From contig NW_026947488.1 of the NCBI RefSeq assembly GCF_034190915.1, positions 6,582,501 through 6,646,500 of the forward strand: a stretch of 64,000 bases of DNA. Reading direction: 5' to 3'. The notes under the pieces are model-generated. The model worked only from the letters and a program-made list of their open reading frames with translations, was not told the origin of the DNA and did no database searches. The translations under genes were made by a program, and so were the position numbers. Below are positions 1-13,040 of this stretch, piece by piece (positions within the stretch are counted from its first letter, which is position 1; each line of letters opens with the position of its first letter). The DNA is from Cavia porcellus. Taxonomy: Eukaryota; Chordata; Mammalia; Rodentia; Caviidae.

Positions 1-649
1 TGAGCTCGGCCCGCTGGCCCGGTGGCGGAGGGAGCCGGAGATCCCAGGTCAGGCCAGGCCATGTGGCTTCCCTCGGCCGCCAGCCCACCGGAGAGGGATT
101 CCCCGGCTCTTGCCTATATAAGGCCGAGGCAGGCACGGGCGCCCAAGGCCCAGGCCCGTGCGGCCAGCGTCTCCAGAGGGTGCTGCGGGGACCTGGCAGG
201 GGTTGTTTGATGGCTCTGACAGCCCCGAGTCAGGCCAGGCATGTGACGCTCGGCTGCCTGCCTTGGGCTGCACGAGCCTGGGCAGCCGGCCCCAGAGGAG
301 GAGGGCACGGAGAGAGGGCGCGGGGACCCCTCCAGGCCTCAGTCTCCTGTGCCCGGGAGCAGAGGGTCCCAGGCTGCAGAGGGGAAGCTGGGGTCCGCTG
401 CGGGCCAGGGGTGGGGAGCAGGCTCTGCCTGCGTCATCCCCTGGTCCACGGGACAAAGCCAGGGTGCCGCTGCTGTCGGACCCCAGCAAGGCTGGGACCC
501 TTGTCAGGAGCTAATGTCAGATTCTGGCTCTTTCTCCTCCCATTAGGAACCCAACAGGCTCCTGTCCAGGCTCTGTCCTGGGATCACAGCAGACCAGTTC
601 AGAAGCCACCTGTCCCCCGGAGAGAGATACTCCTTCAAGTAAGGGCAGA

Positions 650-870
650 GGCCCTGTGATGAGAAGGCTCCAGTCCTTGGAAAGGGGGCTTGGTGCTCCT
701 GCAGAGGAAATAACATGTGCAAAGGCCCTGGGGTAGGGAAGCATCCCATCTCACCTAGGCCAGGTCATGGGCCCAAGTGAGCTAGGGAGAGTGGTGTAAG
801 AAGTGCCAGAGGTCACAGGAGCTTTGTAGCAGGTAGAGAAGTCGGTTTTATCCTCAGTGTGGTAGGATGT
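650..870 (+). repeat. L2-type LINE 3'-end relic
   Basis: It carries the hallmark 'tgtgcaaaggccctgggg' at about 717 within diverged flanking sequence. The motif is typical of the ancient mammalian L2 3' end, from memory of the family. Confidence 0.55.
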
Positions 871-1924
871 TACCCCAATAAGTGTTGGGCGTTCATTTCT
901 CATCTGGTTTTCAGGCTCTGTCCCCACAGTACAAAGCATAAACTGAGGCTCCCAAGATGAAGCTACTGATGACACAGGACTGGCACAGATGCCCAGTCTC
1001 TGCTGCTGCACAGGGTGCCAGGACCCATCTCTACCCCATGTCCCCACCATTCCCCAAGTGGTGACATGGAACCCTAATAAACCTCTCGATCCAGGTGGGT
1101 GCTCCCCACCCACTGAATCGGGGGAGTCTGGGGAATGTCGGAGTCCAGCGTCCTCCGCCGAGCCCTCCACCCCTGTGCCCCAGCCCCTCACCCCCGGCCT
1201 GCCCAGCCCTGAAAGGAGGCTACCAGGGCACCGCCCTCTGCTCCTGCAGGAACAGGCTGGCACCCCAGATGGAGGCACCAAGCCACACAGGGCTGCTCTG
1301 AGCTCAGACACCCCGTGAGCAGGCCTCGGCTGCCCATCTGTCCAGGGGGACAGCAGCGGCAGCTAGCAGTGGCAGGGTTGGGGTGCCCTGCCGGAGTCAG
1401 CGCCCGGGGAGGAAGGGCTGCCGCAGAGCAGACAGCCAGCAAAGCCCGGAGGGGTCGGCCCTCAGCCTGGTGACTGGAGCTGGCCGGCTGCTGACCCGCC
1501 CAGCGGGCAGTGCGCTCTGCAGGCAACGAGGGAGGGCAAAGCTCAGCACCGCGAGGCCCTGGGCTTGTCTGGGCCTCGCCTGCACCTGTGGAGCGGGGTG
1601 ACCGCTGTGCTGGCCCCTGGGGTGGCCTTTACTCACCCGTCCATGCCAGGCCCCGCTGCAGCTGCTGAGGCCAGCAGAGGCCAGGCTGGAGTCGGTGTAC
1701 TAATGGTCCAGTGCAGACAGAAGGAGAGGAGCCTGCATCCAGAGGAGCAGCAGTGGCCACGGTCCCCTGCTGGAGGGCAGGGTGGGCTCCTGTGAGGACA
1801 TGACCCTGTCCCCAAGTGCTGCCCCCGGCCACCCCACCCTGCCCCCTTTCATCTGCCCACTCAAATGCTGTGCCATTTCCTCCTTGGGACAGCAACCCAC
1901 TGCCCTCTGCACACTCTGGCTTTC

Positions 1925-2120
1925 CCAGCATCCCTTGTGGCTGGTGGTAACCATGTGACCCAGTCCAGCCAATGAGATGTGAGCCCTCTGCCGGCTGTCC
2001 CTGTGCTGCTCCTGTGAGCTCAGGAGCTCTGGTGCAGGGAAGTGACAGTAGTAAAAGCCGGCAGGTGAAGGGGGCTGGCAGAGTGTGGGGGACCCAAGAC
2101 CCTCGTGGGTGAAGAAGAAT
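1925..2120. repeat. Ancient interspersed repeat, family not identified
   Basis: The string 'catgtgacccagtccagccaatgagatgtgag' type (1953-1984) matches a motif I know from old mammalian interspersed repeats. I cannot name the family with confidence. Confidence 0.4.
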
Positions 2121-3285
2121 TAAAGCCAGGCGGCCACGTTTGCATAGCAACAAAGATGCACTCTAGAACGGGAGGTAAAACTTACTTCTGTGTTCTCCAG
2201 GCTGGCGCCTGCCTGTCCCTGGATGAACAGGACAGTGGCAGACAGGGACAGGAAACAGCCTCCAGGCGAGTGGTCTCCTCACAGGAAGGAGGTCGTAGGA
2301 GGCTCTAGGCCCGCGATGGTGAACCTTTTGAGGCCCCAGACAACAGCCCCATCCCCACTTATTTATCATAAAGGGCCAATGCTGCCATTTACCCTGAACA
2401 CTGAGGTTTTCACTGAGTGAAAACATCCATCCGTTATCCAATGTGTGGCTGCTGGCGTGGCTTGGCCTGAGTGTCACGGGGAGGAAGCTGTGTCATTCAC
2501 CAGCCACCTGCAGCCACTCTGCAGGGTAGAGCGTGGCAGAGACCACATGGCCCCAAACTGGAGAACACTCACTGTCCAGCTCCAAAGGAACAAGCCTGCC
2601 ACCCCCGACCAACCCGCACCATCTCTAGGGTGCCCTCGACCTGCCGCCGGGAACCAGGGGCTGAAACCTACCCGGCCCAGACCAGCATCCGGGCATCTTC
2701 ATCAGATGGCCAAGGTAAGGGGGTGAAGCTGGCCACAACAGGGCTGCGTGGGCAGAGGGGCACAGGCAGCGGGTCCGGGGAGCAGGGGAGCCTGGGCCGC
2801 GTCCTCCAGCTGCTCCTCAGAGTCATAGAGCTTCGGATCCGGGAGCCCAGAGTTGTGAGTCACGGGGATCAGCCGGGGTGACTGAGTAGCGGGACAGGTA
2901 GGCACTTCTGCACGGCCCACGCCAGGGGAGAAGCTGCTGGGGTGCAGGTGGGAAGCAGGGAGCCTGCTTGGCGGGGGGCCCCAAGCGGGACAGTCCTGGG
3001 CGGGATGGTGTGGACCTGTAGGAGGTTTCCTGCGCCTGACCAGGGATAGAAACAGAGGAAAGAAGGAAGGGAGAGGAGGGAGGGCAGAATCCAGGGACCC
3101 CAGAACGGACACGAGGCCGGCCCTGGGGCAGGGGTACAGGTGAGTCCCCATCGCTGGAGCCACCTTGCCAGCGCCCGAGCAGGGCCCCGTCCACGGCTCC
3201 CAAGCCTCAGACCCTCCGGGCGCCCCTGTGCCGTAGCACCGTCCGGGCTCTGGGCTTTGCTTCCTTTTTTCCTTAAAATGAGCCG

Positions 3286-3358
3286 CTCTGGGGGCCGCGG
3301 CCGGGGCTCAGGGGCCAGTGCGAGGCTCTGTTCCCAGATCCAATAAAGTAAAATAAAA
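3286..3358 (+). repeat. Degenerate ID-type SINE
   Basis: A 'ggggctcaggggccagtgcgaggctctgttcccag' like core (3303-3337) is followed by an AATAAAGTAAAATAAAA tail. A short repeat, aaaatga, flanks it. Confidence 0.5.
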
Positions 3359-5084
3359 TGACTCATTCTGGGATTTTTTTCTTAAATATGCTTATTTTTA
3401 AAGGGAAATTCTCTAGCACTGGCATAACAGAAGTCAGTATTGCTGTGACGGGAGAGGGCTCCGATAGCCCCATAGGGAGGACAGGGCGGTGTCATAGTGC
3501 GCCAGCACCTGAGGCCGTCACCCGCTGCACCCCCAGGCAGAGAGGGGGTCCGCGGGGAAGACACCAAGCAGGTGGAGAAGGGGAGAAACTCCAGGGGTAA
3601 CATCCTGCCTCGCGGGAGCCTCCCGAGGGAGGTCCCAGTGCCCGGGTCACCCTGGTCACCCTGTTCTTTGGAGAGGGGGAGCCCGAGGTCCGGCACACAG
3701 TGGCCGTGGTTCCCCTGAGAGTTCGCTGCATGTCACACTCGCACCAGCCTTGATGTGCCACCCGGGCACTTTCCCCGGGGAGCCCCAGAAGCACCTCCAG
3801 ACTTCACCAGGGCTCCAGGATTCCAGAAAGTGCCCCTCCTCCCTTTCAGGCCTGCCGTGGACCTCGAGGTCCCCGCACTCCTCCGGGGGACCCTGAGCTT
3901 GTGGACGTTGGTCCCATGATGAGGAACCCTGAGTCCCTTGGCTGGGCAAACACGGTGCACGATGCCCAGACTGTGGGCTGAGCCCGGCCACCTGGAGACG
4001 GCCACGCAGGGCAGAGGGCAGGGCGCCCAGGTGGGGTTGGCCCACATTCCTGCCCACAGGCCAGGGCTTGCCGGCTTCTGTTTACACGCGGCAGATGGAA
4101 AAGGAGCCCTTTTGTCCTCTGATCGCGTCCTGGCGACGGTGCCCCCCCAGGGAACTCATGAGGGGGCAGCTCCACTGTGTACTACCAAGGAATCGTGCAG
4201 GCAGGGGCCCCTCGGGCTGTAAGCAGGGGTCCAGCTTCACACCTGGCCCCGAGGAAGGGCCAGACTCCACGGGTCACCGGCCATCGGGCCACTGCTTCAG
4301 ACAGCCCGGGCGCTCCCCAGAGCGCTTTGAATTTCTTCGTCCTCCTGCTTTTAAACGTCACCACCAGGGACACTGGTGTCCTGAGGTCCCGCTTGGGCTG
4401 CAGGAGAGCCAAAGGTGACAAGCTGGGTCCGTCTCACACAGGCAGAGCCGAAGCAGAGGCCACAGGCCCAGCCCGCACCTGCCCACCGGGGGCCTCGCTG
4501 CTGGCCTTCCGCAGACTCTCTCTCCAGGCTGTGGCCGCCCCTTGTGTGTGAGGCCTCATGTCCATCCTGGTTCCCCACCTCTCAGATCATTCGTGTTCTT
4601 TGCCTGTTTCCCTGGAGATGTCTGGGGCGGTCCTGGGATGTCAGCAGGTTCACTAGTGGAGAGGTGAGGGCTTGGGATGGGAAGGCGCGGGCAGCTTCCA
4701 GCCCCGCAGCCCTGCCCTGCCCTGCTGGGCAGCTGGAGTCCACCGGCGGAGACCTCCTTCCTTGGGGCCAAGCTCACAGGCACATGACAGAGCAAAGTGC
4801 AGGAAGGCTGGGACAAAGAAAGGAGGGCCTTGGGGAGCCGAGAGGGAGCCAGGCACTTTCCCCGAGCTGTGAATCACCCGGGCCCCCGCCCCCCCCCCCA
4901 AGCGGAGCCCTTGGGAACACCTGTCCCTTCGCAGGCTCTCCCCGGCCCCCCAGAGAGCACATCACCCCGGGGAGAACCTCAGCCCTGCTGGACCTGCTCC
5001 TGCCCGGCCCGGCCAGCCTCTCGGACTCTGTAGCCATTCGGGCTTTGAAAACTGACACGGCTGGGCTCAGTGTCCAGTGAGCAG

Positions 5085-5275
5085 GCGCGGAGCTGCACGC
5101 CTGACTGTAATCCCGGCCCTCTGGGAGGCCGAGGCAGGAGGGTCAAAGCTCAAGCTGAACCCGGGCAGTTTAGTGACTTAGGCGAGATTCTATCTCCAAA
5201 AAAAAAAAAAAAGAAGAAATTAAGAGGATGAGAGACGCAGCTCAGTGCAAAAGCCGGGGGCTCAGTCCCTAGGCG
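5085..5275 (+). repeat. Composite B1-ID SINE
   Basis: A B1-like head ('gtaatcccggccctctggga') runs through an internal A15 tract into an ID-like tail ('gagacgcagctcagtgca' to 'ggggctcagtccctaggc'). Confidence 0.7.
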
Positions 5276-5280
5276 CTCTC

Positions 5281-5432
5281 TCCCCGTGTCTGTCTCAGGC
5301 TCTTTGTGTCTCTCTGTCTCTATCTGATTGTCTTTTCTGTCTCCATCTCTGTCTCCATCTCTCTCTCTCTTTCTCTCTGTCTCTATCTCCCTCTCTATCT
5401 GTCTCTATCTGTCTCTGTCTCACACACACAGG
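5281..5432 (+). repeat. CT-rich simple repeat
   Basis: Repeated tctctgtctc/tctctatctc units run for about 150 bp and end in cacacacaca. Confidence 0.9.
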
Positions 5433-5679
5433 CACCATCAGGGCTTCTCCGGGGTCTCCTGGTCTCCGCAGCCTGCAGGCCTGCTCCCAGCCCAGGCTCC
5501 AGCTCCAGCCCCCTCTAGGCCAGGCGCCCGCTCTCCTATCAGCCCGCAGGGCCCTTGGCCTGCCTTCCCTTCCCTGCACTCGTCCCCTCGGGCGGCAGAG
5601 GCGCCTGCCCAGCGCTGCCCCTCCCGCTGTCCCTCTCAGTCCCTCCCCTGTTCCACGTCCTCCCCGTCTCTTCTCCTTT

Positions 5680-5800
5680 ATATTACTTCAGGTCTGAGAT
5701 GGGCTCTCCCTAGCTCACTCTTGCCCGGGCTGGGCTCGAACCTGCCACCCTTCTGCCTCAGCGTCCTCCTAAAGTCCCTGGGCACCCCGGCTGCAGGGAG
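5680..5800 (-). repeat. B1-type SINE, minus strand, degenerate
   Basis: It reads 'gggctgggctcgaacctgcc' then 'tgcctcagcgtcctcctaaa', the reverse complement of a B1 body. Confidence 0.6.
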
Positions 5801-6077
5801 GGGCAGGCTGCCAGGGGTGGGGCAGGAGGGGCCCATGCTGGCCTCGCCCTCTGCTGGGCTGGGCTGGGGTCACTGGTGGGCCCTCCCCTCCCGCCGGAAG
5901 CAGCCCGGCTCCTGTCCCAGCCCTGCGGGTCTGCAGCCTCCAGGGAGAAGAAGAGGCGGCTCTGACTAAAGGTGTTTCCTCACCGCTGCGGGCACACCCC
6001 AATGTGGTGAAATGAGTCCGGAAGGGCCAGGAGGTGCCCGCGGGAGGGGCTCAGACAGACCCTGAGCCAGGCCTGAC

Positions 6078-6175
6078 TCGCCAGATGGCGCACTGCCATC
6101 CCGGCCCTGTGGGAGGCTGAGGCAGGAGGGCTGCAGGTTTGAGTCCGGCCTGGGCACACACCCAGGTAACGGAGG
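6078..6175 (+). repeat. B1-type SINE fragment
   Basis: 'catcccggccctgtgggagg' then 'ctgaggcaggagggctgcag' matches the B1 body with decay. Confidence 0.65.
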
Positions 6176-6754
6176 GCAGCACTTGGGCCCTGCGAGGGCT
6201 CTGTGCCCCCACCCCAGGCCCTCCTCACCTCCATTTAATGGGAGACGGCAGGTGCAGACATGAGCTGCAGTGGGGCTGCGGCCCCCGGGAACAGGGTGCT
6301 CCTGTGAGCCTCGTGTGCGGACCCCAAAGCGCCATCGAGTGGGAGACACAGGCCCCGGCCCTCCATGCTGGTTAATCCAGCACGCCTCACACACCGGTTA
6401 ACTGAGCACCTGTTATTCGCCCGTGAACCGCTCTGCTGCCCCCCTAAGTTTACTTCTACAGAGCAAAAAGAGATGCGTGGCAGGGAGGGTGTGAGCCCCG
6501 GCCCACTCCTCCCTCCCCCACCCCCTCCCTGGCACCTCCTCCCGCTCTGCTCTGTTCCTCTGTGCACACATCTCTCTCCTTTCCATCCTGAAAGCTAAGG
6601 CAGCAAGTGCTGAGCTGCACTCAAGTGTTCCCAGGACACAGCTGAGTGGCAGAGGGGACAGCGGGGACCCCACGCTGGAGCCACAGTTGCAGAGATTTCT
6701 GGGAGGAGGTGATGCCGAAGCCTGGCCTGCAGGGTAAAAAGCAGCTGGTGCCGG

Positions 6755-7040
6755 ATGAGTCCAGATGGACAGCATGAGCAAAGGCCCTGAGGCAGGAAAG
6801 AGCCCCAAGGGTGAGCAGAGCCAGCTGGGAAGTCTGGAGGGCATACTTGTGGGCCTGGCAGGCACTTGGCCACCAGTGGGGTGAGGCCACGGCTTAGCTT
6901 GGGGACCTGAGCTGGGCACAGCCCCATCTGCCTCAAAAGGAGCTGCAGGGAGGCCAAAACATGCAAGTCCATTTATCCAGCCGTCCACTGCAGGAGCAGT
7001 TAGTGGGCACCTGCTGTATGCCAGACAATGCGCCATGTGG
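6755..7040 (+). repeat. L2 and MIR relics
   Basis: The L2-type motif 'gagcaaaggccctgaggcag' is at 6776. A MIR-like end ('gggcacctgctgtatgccag') lies near 7005-7024. Confidence 0.5.
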
Positions 7041-8164
7041 GGCACCATAGGATGTGGCCTGGTCATGCCATACGCAGTGATGGTGCCCACCATGCCCAGG
7101 TGGGCACAGACGGACCCAGCGGCCGACCAAGCTCACAGTAGTTTCTAGAGCAGAAATAAAGATGAGCCAGGAAGCCTGGCCCTCTCCCACCCTCCTGCTC
7201 TGACCGAAAACAGGCTGCTGTGAGAGCGAGGGGAGCGTGGCTGCTGGGCACAGGCCGGGCTTGTCCCCCAGAACCCCCCACAGCCAATGCCGGGCTTGGT
7301 AGCCAGGCGTCCCCGGCCAGTGGGCAGAGCTGCCGGGTCAGGAGGCTCCCGGGCAGGCTGGGGAGCCAGGCACCCTTCCCCGGGGACGTGGTCCAGGCAG
7401 CCGGTGGGGGAGCAGACTGTCCAGCAGCTGGAGCCACCGAGGGCAGCTGGCCGGGGCCCAAGAGCCAGCCTGGGCCGCGTTTGTCATGCACATGGCGACA
7501 GAGGCTGCGAAGGGCAGGTCCAGGCTGACGCTGAGCTCTCAGACCGAGCATGAGGAAGGAGGCGGCAGCCCCGGCTGGGTGACAGAAGCCGGGAGCCATG
7601 GGTGAGGAGGGCCTGGGTGAGGGCAGGGTGGCCCTGGGCGCCATCCTGCTGGAGCCCGGCGCTGGCACTGGCTCTATGCCCAGACTCCGGTCACACGCAC
7701 ACTCGTCACGTCCGGCGGGCCCTGCGGGGTCTCCGGCGCCCTCCGTCCCCTGCCGGCCCCGCCACAGGAGCCCCTCTCTCCCTCTCCCCGGCTTTGCACC
7801 CCGGCACTTTTCAGGCTGCTACCCCTGCCAACCCCAGAATCTCCTGAGGTCTGCGCCCAGGCGGGGCTGTGGTCAGCGCCTGGAGCCCTACGGAGCCCTC
7901 ACTAACTTCCTACGCAGCCCAGCCACCGCGCCAGCTGGGTGACATTCACAAGGCAGACTCTTCCCAGGCAGCTGTCGTGGTGGGGACCTTCCCCAGGCCC
8001 CAGAAGAGTAGCAAAGAGGACAGAGAATTTGCCTTACCTGGTCCGCATGCCACGGGGACAGGCAGGCCACAGACACATAGCAGTACCCTGGGTGGCTCAC
8101 AGGACCACTGTGGTGGTGAGGAGAGAGGAACAGAAAAGAGAAGGCTGTGTCCTCTTTGAGAACT

Positions 8165-8260
8165 GAGGCCCAAGGCAGCAGGGATGGAAGGAGAGCATTT
8201 TGGCAAGTCAGGAATGGCACGTGCAAAGGCCCAGTGGCAGGGACACGATAAACACTGTGG
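8165..8260 (+). repeat. L2-type relic
   Basis: It carries 'cacgtgcaaaggcccagtgg' at about 8218, the same ancient motif as at 717 and 6776. Confidence 0.45.
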
Positions 8261-9129
8261 GCGCTGTGGCATTTACCAGGCTGAAACTAAGCAATCATTC
8301 CAGTGAGGACGCGTCCTCTCTGTGACCCCCACCAGGTCTTTGTGTTTGAGAGGTGCTCAGGAAGCAGTGAGGAAAGCTTGGATGGGTATTTGCTAGAGGG
8401 GGTGGCTGGCGTGGGGGGCAGGACTGGCTCTTGCTGGATGGACCAGCTCCCAGGCTGTCCCCACACACAGGCTCGCTGTCCCCATCCTTGGTGCTGCTGG
8501 GCTCCAGGGAGGAGCTCTGGTTAGGGTTAGGCGGGGCAGTGGGGCCCCTGCCGATGAGACCCCACATCGGGTCAGTGTCCCACGCTGGGGGCAGTGAGGG
8601 GACAGAAGGCCAGGGCGACCCTCTGTCCCAGGTCCCCTCCCGCAGAGGACAACCTGGCAGCAGGTGCCACCTCCGCCCTCGACAGACGGATCCTGTCCAG
8701 GTGACTCAGGATCGGAACAGGTGGAGCGGGGCCGGGGTGGGTGGGGGCTTCCAGACTCCCAGGAGGCCAAGGGTGGAGCATGGGGTGGCGGGTCCAGCAC
8801 CCTACCTGCCTCCCCCAAGGAACTGAGGAGAGAAGGGCTCGGTTGTGACAGCCCGCGGGGCCAGGGTGCCAGGCGGAGCCTCCACCAGGCGCCAGCCCTG
8901 CTGCAGCAGGTGGGGGAGGAAGTGAGAGCCAAAGTCACCGTGGCTGGGCTGGTGACAGTCTCTAGCTCTATTACTGTGAAACATCAGTAGTGGAGGGTGG
9001 GGGTGTTCCCTAAGCAGGCCCTGTGCTGCCCAAGTCCAGAACACAGTCCTCCAGAGCCCATGCCAGGTCCTGGTTTGCAAGAGGGTGGGGGGCATGAAGT
9101 CTGCCTTCCTGCTCAGCCTCTGTTTGGCT

Positions 9130-9240
9130 GCGTGTTGCCAGCCCCAGGACGTTTGCACCTGCTGTCAAGGCCCAGAGCGCTCTTCCGAAGTTTCCTCCTC
9201 TGGTTCTCCCCAGTGGGGTTATTGCTGGCCTGATGCTTAG
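9130..9240 (-). repeat. L2-type relic, minus strand
   Basis: 'acgtttgcacctgctgtcaa' followed by 'agcgctcttccgaagtttcc' resembles the reverse complement of the L2 3' end. Confidence 0.45.
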
Positions 9241-10464
9241 CGGGGTCCTGCTTTGTAGCCGCCTGCTTCATCAAACTCCCACCAGGGCAGTGGCCACTGC
9301 TGTCCCCCCGCACCCCCTACAGCTACACTTCTGGTCGCCACACAGAAGTTAGACGTTATCTGTGGAAGGAATGGAGGGGATCTCGGGATTGGCGTGCTGT
9401 CCCCAGTGGAGTAGATGTCGGGGTTTTGAGCATCATCAAAGGGACAGTCCAGGAGAAACAGAGGTCCCTGCAGGCCAAAGGGGAGTCACCTCCTTCCCTG
9501 AGGGCCGGTCCAGCAGGTGACACGCTGGGCCTGCCGAGCCAAGCAGGGAAGCAGCGCAGACAGAGAGGAGACCGCGTGAGTCCCAGCACAGCTTCGGAGC
9601 CCCGAGCCACAGTGTCCAACCTCGGGATCCAGCCCTTCCTGAAGGAGCCCGCCCGCCCAGGACCAAGCGCGTCCCAGCTGCTGTGGAAGCGGGTGAAGCG
9701 ACAGAGCCTCACTGCGGCTGCCAAGCCAGCGGGGAGCCCCCGTGGAGTCATTGGGGTGCGTGAGAAGACGCCCCATCTCTACCTGATCTGCAGATCAGAT
9801 CACACGGGATCCCCAGAGCCCATGTGAGTGAAGGGCTCAGCCCCAGAGCTGGGCCTTTTGAGGCCCCACGCTGAGGACCCCAGGGGTGCACGGTTCTTGG
9901 GGTTCCAGCCCCGAGGCCCTGACGCAGTCAGTGAGCAGGGTTTTAAGGCTCGGGGTGGGGGGAGGAGATTTGGTAACACCCCACGGGGGACTCTGGACTT
10001 GGGCAGCCCTTGGCCAGCAGGGCGGGCGCCTTCCTCTCCTGCCCGAGGGCTCCTCGCATTCATGGGCTCCCCAACCTGCTCTAAATATGGTCAACACCGA
10101 AGTCTGGCTGGGAGGGAGCTCGGTGTCGGTGTCGGTGGCACCCACGGGTCCTGAGCCCTCCCCCAGCTCTGCACAGGCCACCCCGCCCGGTGCACTCTCC
10201 CTGCATAATTAATTACAGCTCATTTCCTCAGGCACAGGTGCCAGGAGGACCGGAAGTCACAGGCTGTGAGCTGGGCATGGGGCCCGGGGCCAGCACTGTC
10301 ATGGGTGCATCTGATGCAGCCCTCTGAGCCCACTGTTCACGCTGGGAGCAGATAAAGGAGGGAATGAAGGAACGAATGGAGAAGTCCAAACCCTGAGAGT
10401 GCTCCCAGCGAGGGGGAGGTGGGGCTCAGTCAGGTGGGGTGCAGGAGCGGCAAAGGAGGGCACT

Positions 10465-10510
10465 GCGGGCTGAGGGATCTGCTCATGCAAAGGCCCTGTG
10501 GCGGGAGGCG
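10465..10510 (+). repeat. L2-type relic
   Basis: 'catgcaaaggccctgtggcg' at 10485 is the same L2 motif. Confidence 0.4.
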
Positions 10511-11329
10511 GTCTCGACAGGGCCCAAGTGCACCCTCCACGCTCCACTGCCCCCTCCCCAGCTGCTTACTGAACACTGATCACTGACCAACACTGATCCT
10601 GCTCTAGGCAGGGCACCCCGCAGTGACACAGTGACCCCGGGGAGTGCAGGGTCCCCTGGAGCAGACAGGAACCAGCATGGCCTCAGGCTCTGTAACTGCG
10701 GGACATTCCGGATGACTGGGTGGGGACTCGGCCACATGACACTTCCTGGGCCCAGCACAGCTCTGGGGAGCAGGTCAGTGAGGGGCCAGGCGGGCCCCAC
10801 GCTGCCTCACCCTGCTCCCTAAGCTGCACAGGGTCCGGGTCCGAGTCTCCTGTCTATGCTGGTTCCACGAGTCATCTCCGTGGCCTGAATTGGAGGAGAG
10901 GCCATCTGTCTGCCAGAGGCTCCTGCGGGGTCACCGGGCTGCACAGGCAGAGTGACCTGCGGCCCCACACCTCCGGCTGAGGCCAGCACCCCTCAGCCCA
11001 GCCGCTGCCCTGAGCTGTCAGGTCTGCACCCCAACATCACGGCAGAACAGCTCTCGCCACCCCTAAGAGCTCTGGGCCAGCTGCGCCTCTTAACTCCACC
11101 TGTCACCAGCCAGCCAAGCTGCTGCGGTGACCACCGAGGAGCCCAAAGCACTTCTGGCAGAGCACGAGCCGACTCCCTCCCCCGCCCCGACCCCACGGCC
11201 TGGCATTGCTCCCTACAGTGGCCCCACACAGGGTCCGGTCAGCCCACTCAGCTCCTCGGCGCAGAGCTCAGGGTCCTCCAGCGCAGGCCCGGGGCCTTCT
11301 ATGCCCAGGTGCCCTCTGGTCCTTTCTGC

Positions 11330-11500
11330 CACTCTCTCTATAGCCACAGGGCCTCCTTGCTGCTTCTCCTGTTTCAAGCAGGTCCCTGCCCCAGGGCCTT
11401 TGCACATTCTACTCCCGCTAGCACATCTTTTGCCATGGTTCTCTCTGTAGTGGCCTTTTGAGGGTCCCCACTGCAGGGAGGCCTCCCTGAGCGCCCTCCA
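11330..11500 (-). repeat. L2-type relic, minus strand
   Basis: 'ggcctccttgctgcttctcc', 'cagggcctttgcacattcta' and 'gggaggcctccctgagcgcc' occur in the order expected for an inverted L2 3' end. Confidence 0.65.
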
Positions 11501-12819
11501 CACGTGAGAAACAAGCGCCCCCTCCCCTTCCTCCCACCCTGCTCTGTCCCCAGTCCCACTGCTGCACCTCTCACACACAGGCTGGAGTCCCAGGTTGGGA
11601 GACCTCAGCTCCTCCTGGTCCCAGCGTGGTGCGTGTGGTCAGTCACGAGTCTGGCTCCTCTTCTGCCCCTAGCGGCTTCCTAAGGAGGTGGCTGCCCTGC
11701 AGAACCCGCGGGGCTTCTGGGGGTGACAGGGCACAGCGACACCTGTCACAGTCCATGGCTCAAAGGGCACCCCTGGGGGCCAGCGTGGTCCCCACCCTCT
11801 CACACACACACCCAGCTCTGGACCCGAGAGGAAGGGACACTGATGTCCCCAGAACAGCTGTGCATCCGTCCGTCCCTGAGTCCCCAGGTGAGGCAGGAGA
11901 GGCTGCCAGCTGAGCTGTCACCCGCTGTCTGTGGGGGCTCCGTGGGGCCCTCACAGTTGGCAGCTGGGCCCATGGGCAGGGCCTCCCAGGTTGGCATGGC
12001 CCTGCCCACGTGCTGCGCTCCCGCCTGGCCTGGGCTCCCTCCCCGCAGCGGCTGGTCCAGTCCTCCCGTGTCCACGCCACGGTCAGGGTCACCCCACACA
12101 GAAGCCTTCCCGGGGCGCCGCCCGGCCCTCCGCACCCACCAGCCCCAGCCGCCGCTTTCCGGCCATCCACTGACTCCTGCGCTCCCGCCTGCGGCCGGGG
12201 CCAGCTGGTGTCCCGTCCACTCTCCCGGCAAACCCGGAGCCTGACGGGCAGGATTGTGTCCGCTTCCCTCCCTGCCTGGCCATAGCCAGGGTGAGCCGGG
12301 GTCCAGGCACGCAAGAGTTAAAGTGGGGGAGCAGGTGGAAGGGGGGACACCCGCCTGTGAGTATTTACGACCAAGCCACAGGCCCGGGAGGGTTCGGGAG
12401 CCCCACACCCGAAGGTGACGGCCGGCCGGGGTGGGGTGGCAGGACCTGCCCTCTGGCCCACGGCCTCTGCAGCTTCCCAGCTCCACCCGGGGCTGCTTTC
12501 CTGCTGCTCTGTCCCCTGTCACAGCGCAGAAGGGACACCAGCCCCGAAGCTGAGTATAAAGTAAAAAGCCAGGCTCAGGGCACAGCCCTCGTCACAGCCC
12601 ACGGTGACAGCCACACTGCTCCCTCCAAGAGGGGCTTTGGAGCAGATGGAGACATCACATTCTAAGGAGGAGGTCTCCAAATTCTCTTCATTGGCAGCTG
12701 CAGCTCTTCTGGAAATATTTCTCTTTTATTTAAGTGTCACTTCCTTGCTGGCTGAGGTGTTCCTGGGGGGATACCCCCAGCCCCCAGCCCAAGCCAACAG
12801 TGGTTTTATTTCTGTCTCT

Positions 12820-13040
12820 CAATCTGCCTCTTCTGGACATTTCACACAGCTGGACTCCCAGGCGGTGTCCTGTGCATGAGCTTTCCTGGTCCATGCATGC
12901 GGGAGCAGATGCCAGTGCTTTGTTCTTGGCTAAGTAATATTCCGCGCATGAAGCATCACATTTTGCTCCTCTGTGGGCGGGCAGACAGGCTGCTTCTATT
13001 TTTTGGATCTTATGAACAGTGCCGCTGGGATCCTGGAGTC
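12820..13040 (-). repeat. Old LINE-1 3' fragment, minus strand
   Basis: 'cttctggacatttcacacag', 'ctaagtaatattccgcgcat' and 'tttttggatcttatgaacag' occur in the order of the antisense 3' region of old mammalian L1 elements. Confidence 0.7.

Noticed and set aside
5245..5697. A Ser/Leu-rich frame (CVSLSLSDCLFCLHLCLHLS)
   Set aside because: It is a translation of the CT-rich simple repeat, not a membrane protein.
8519..8533. Telomere-like ggttagggttagg
   Set aside because: Only two TTAGGG units, well within chance, and not part of an interstitial telomere array.
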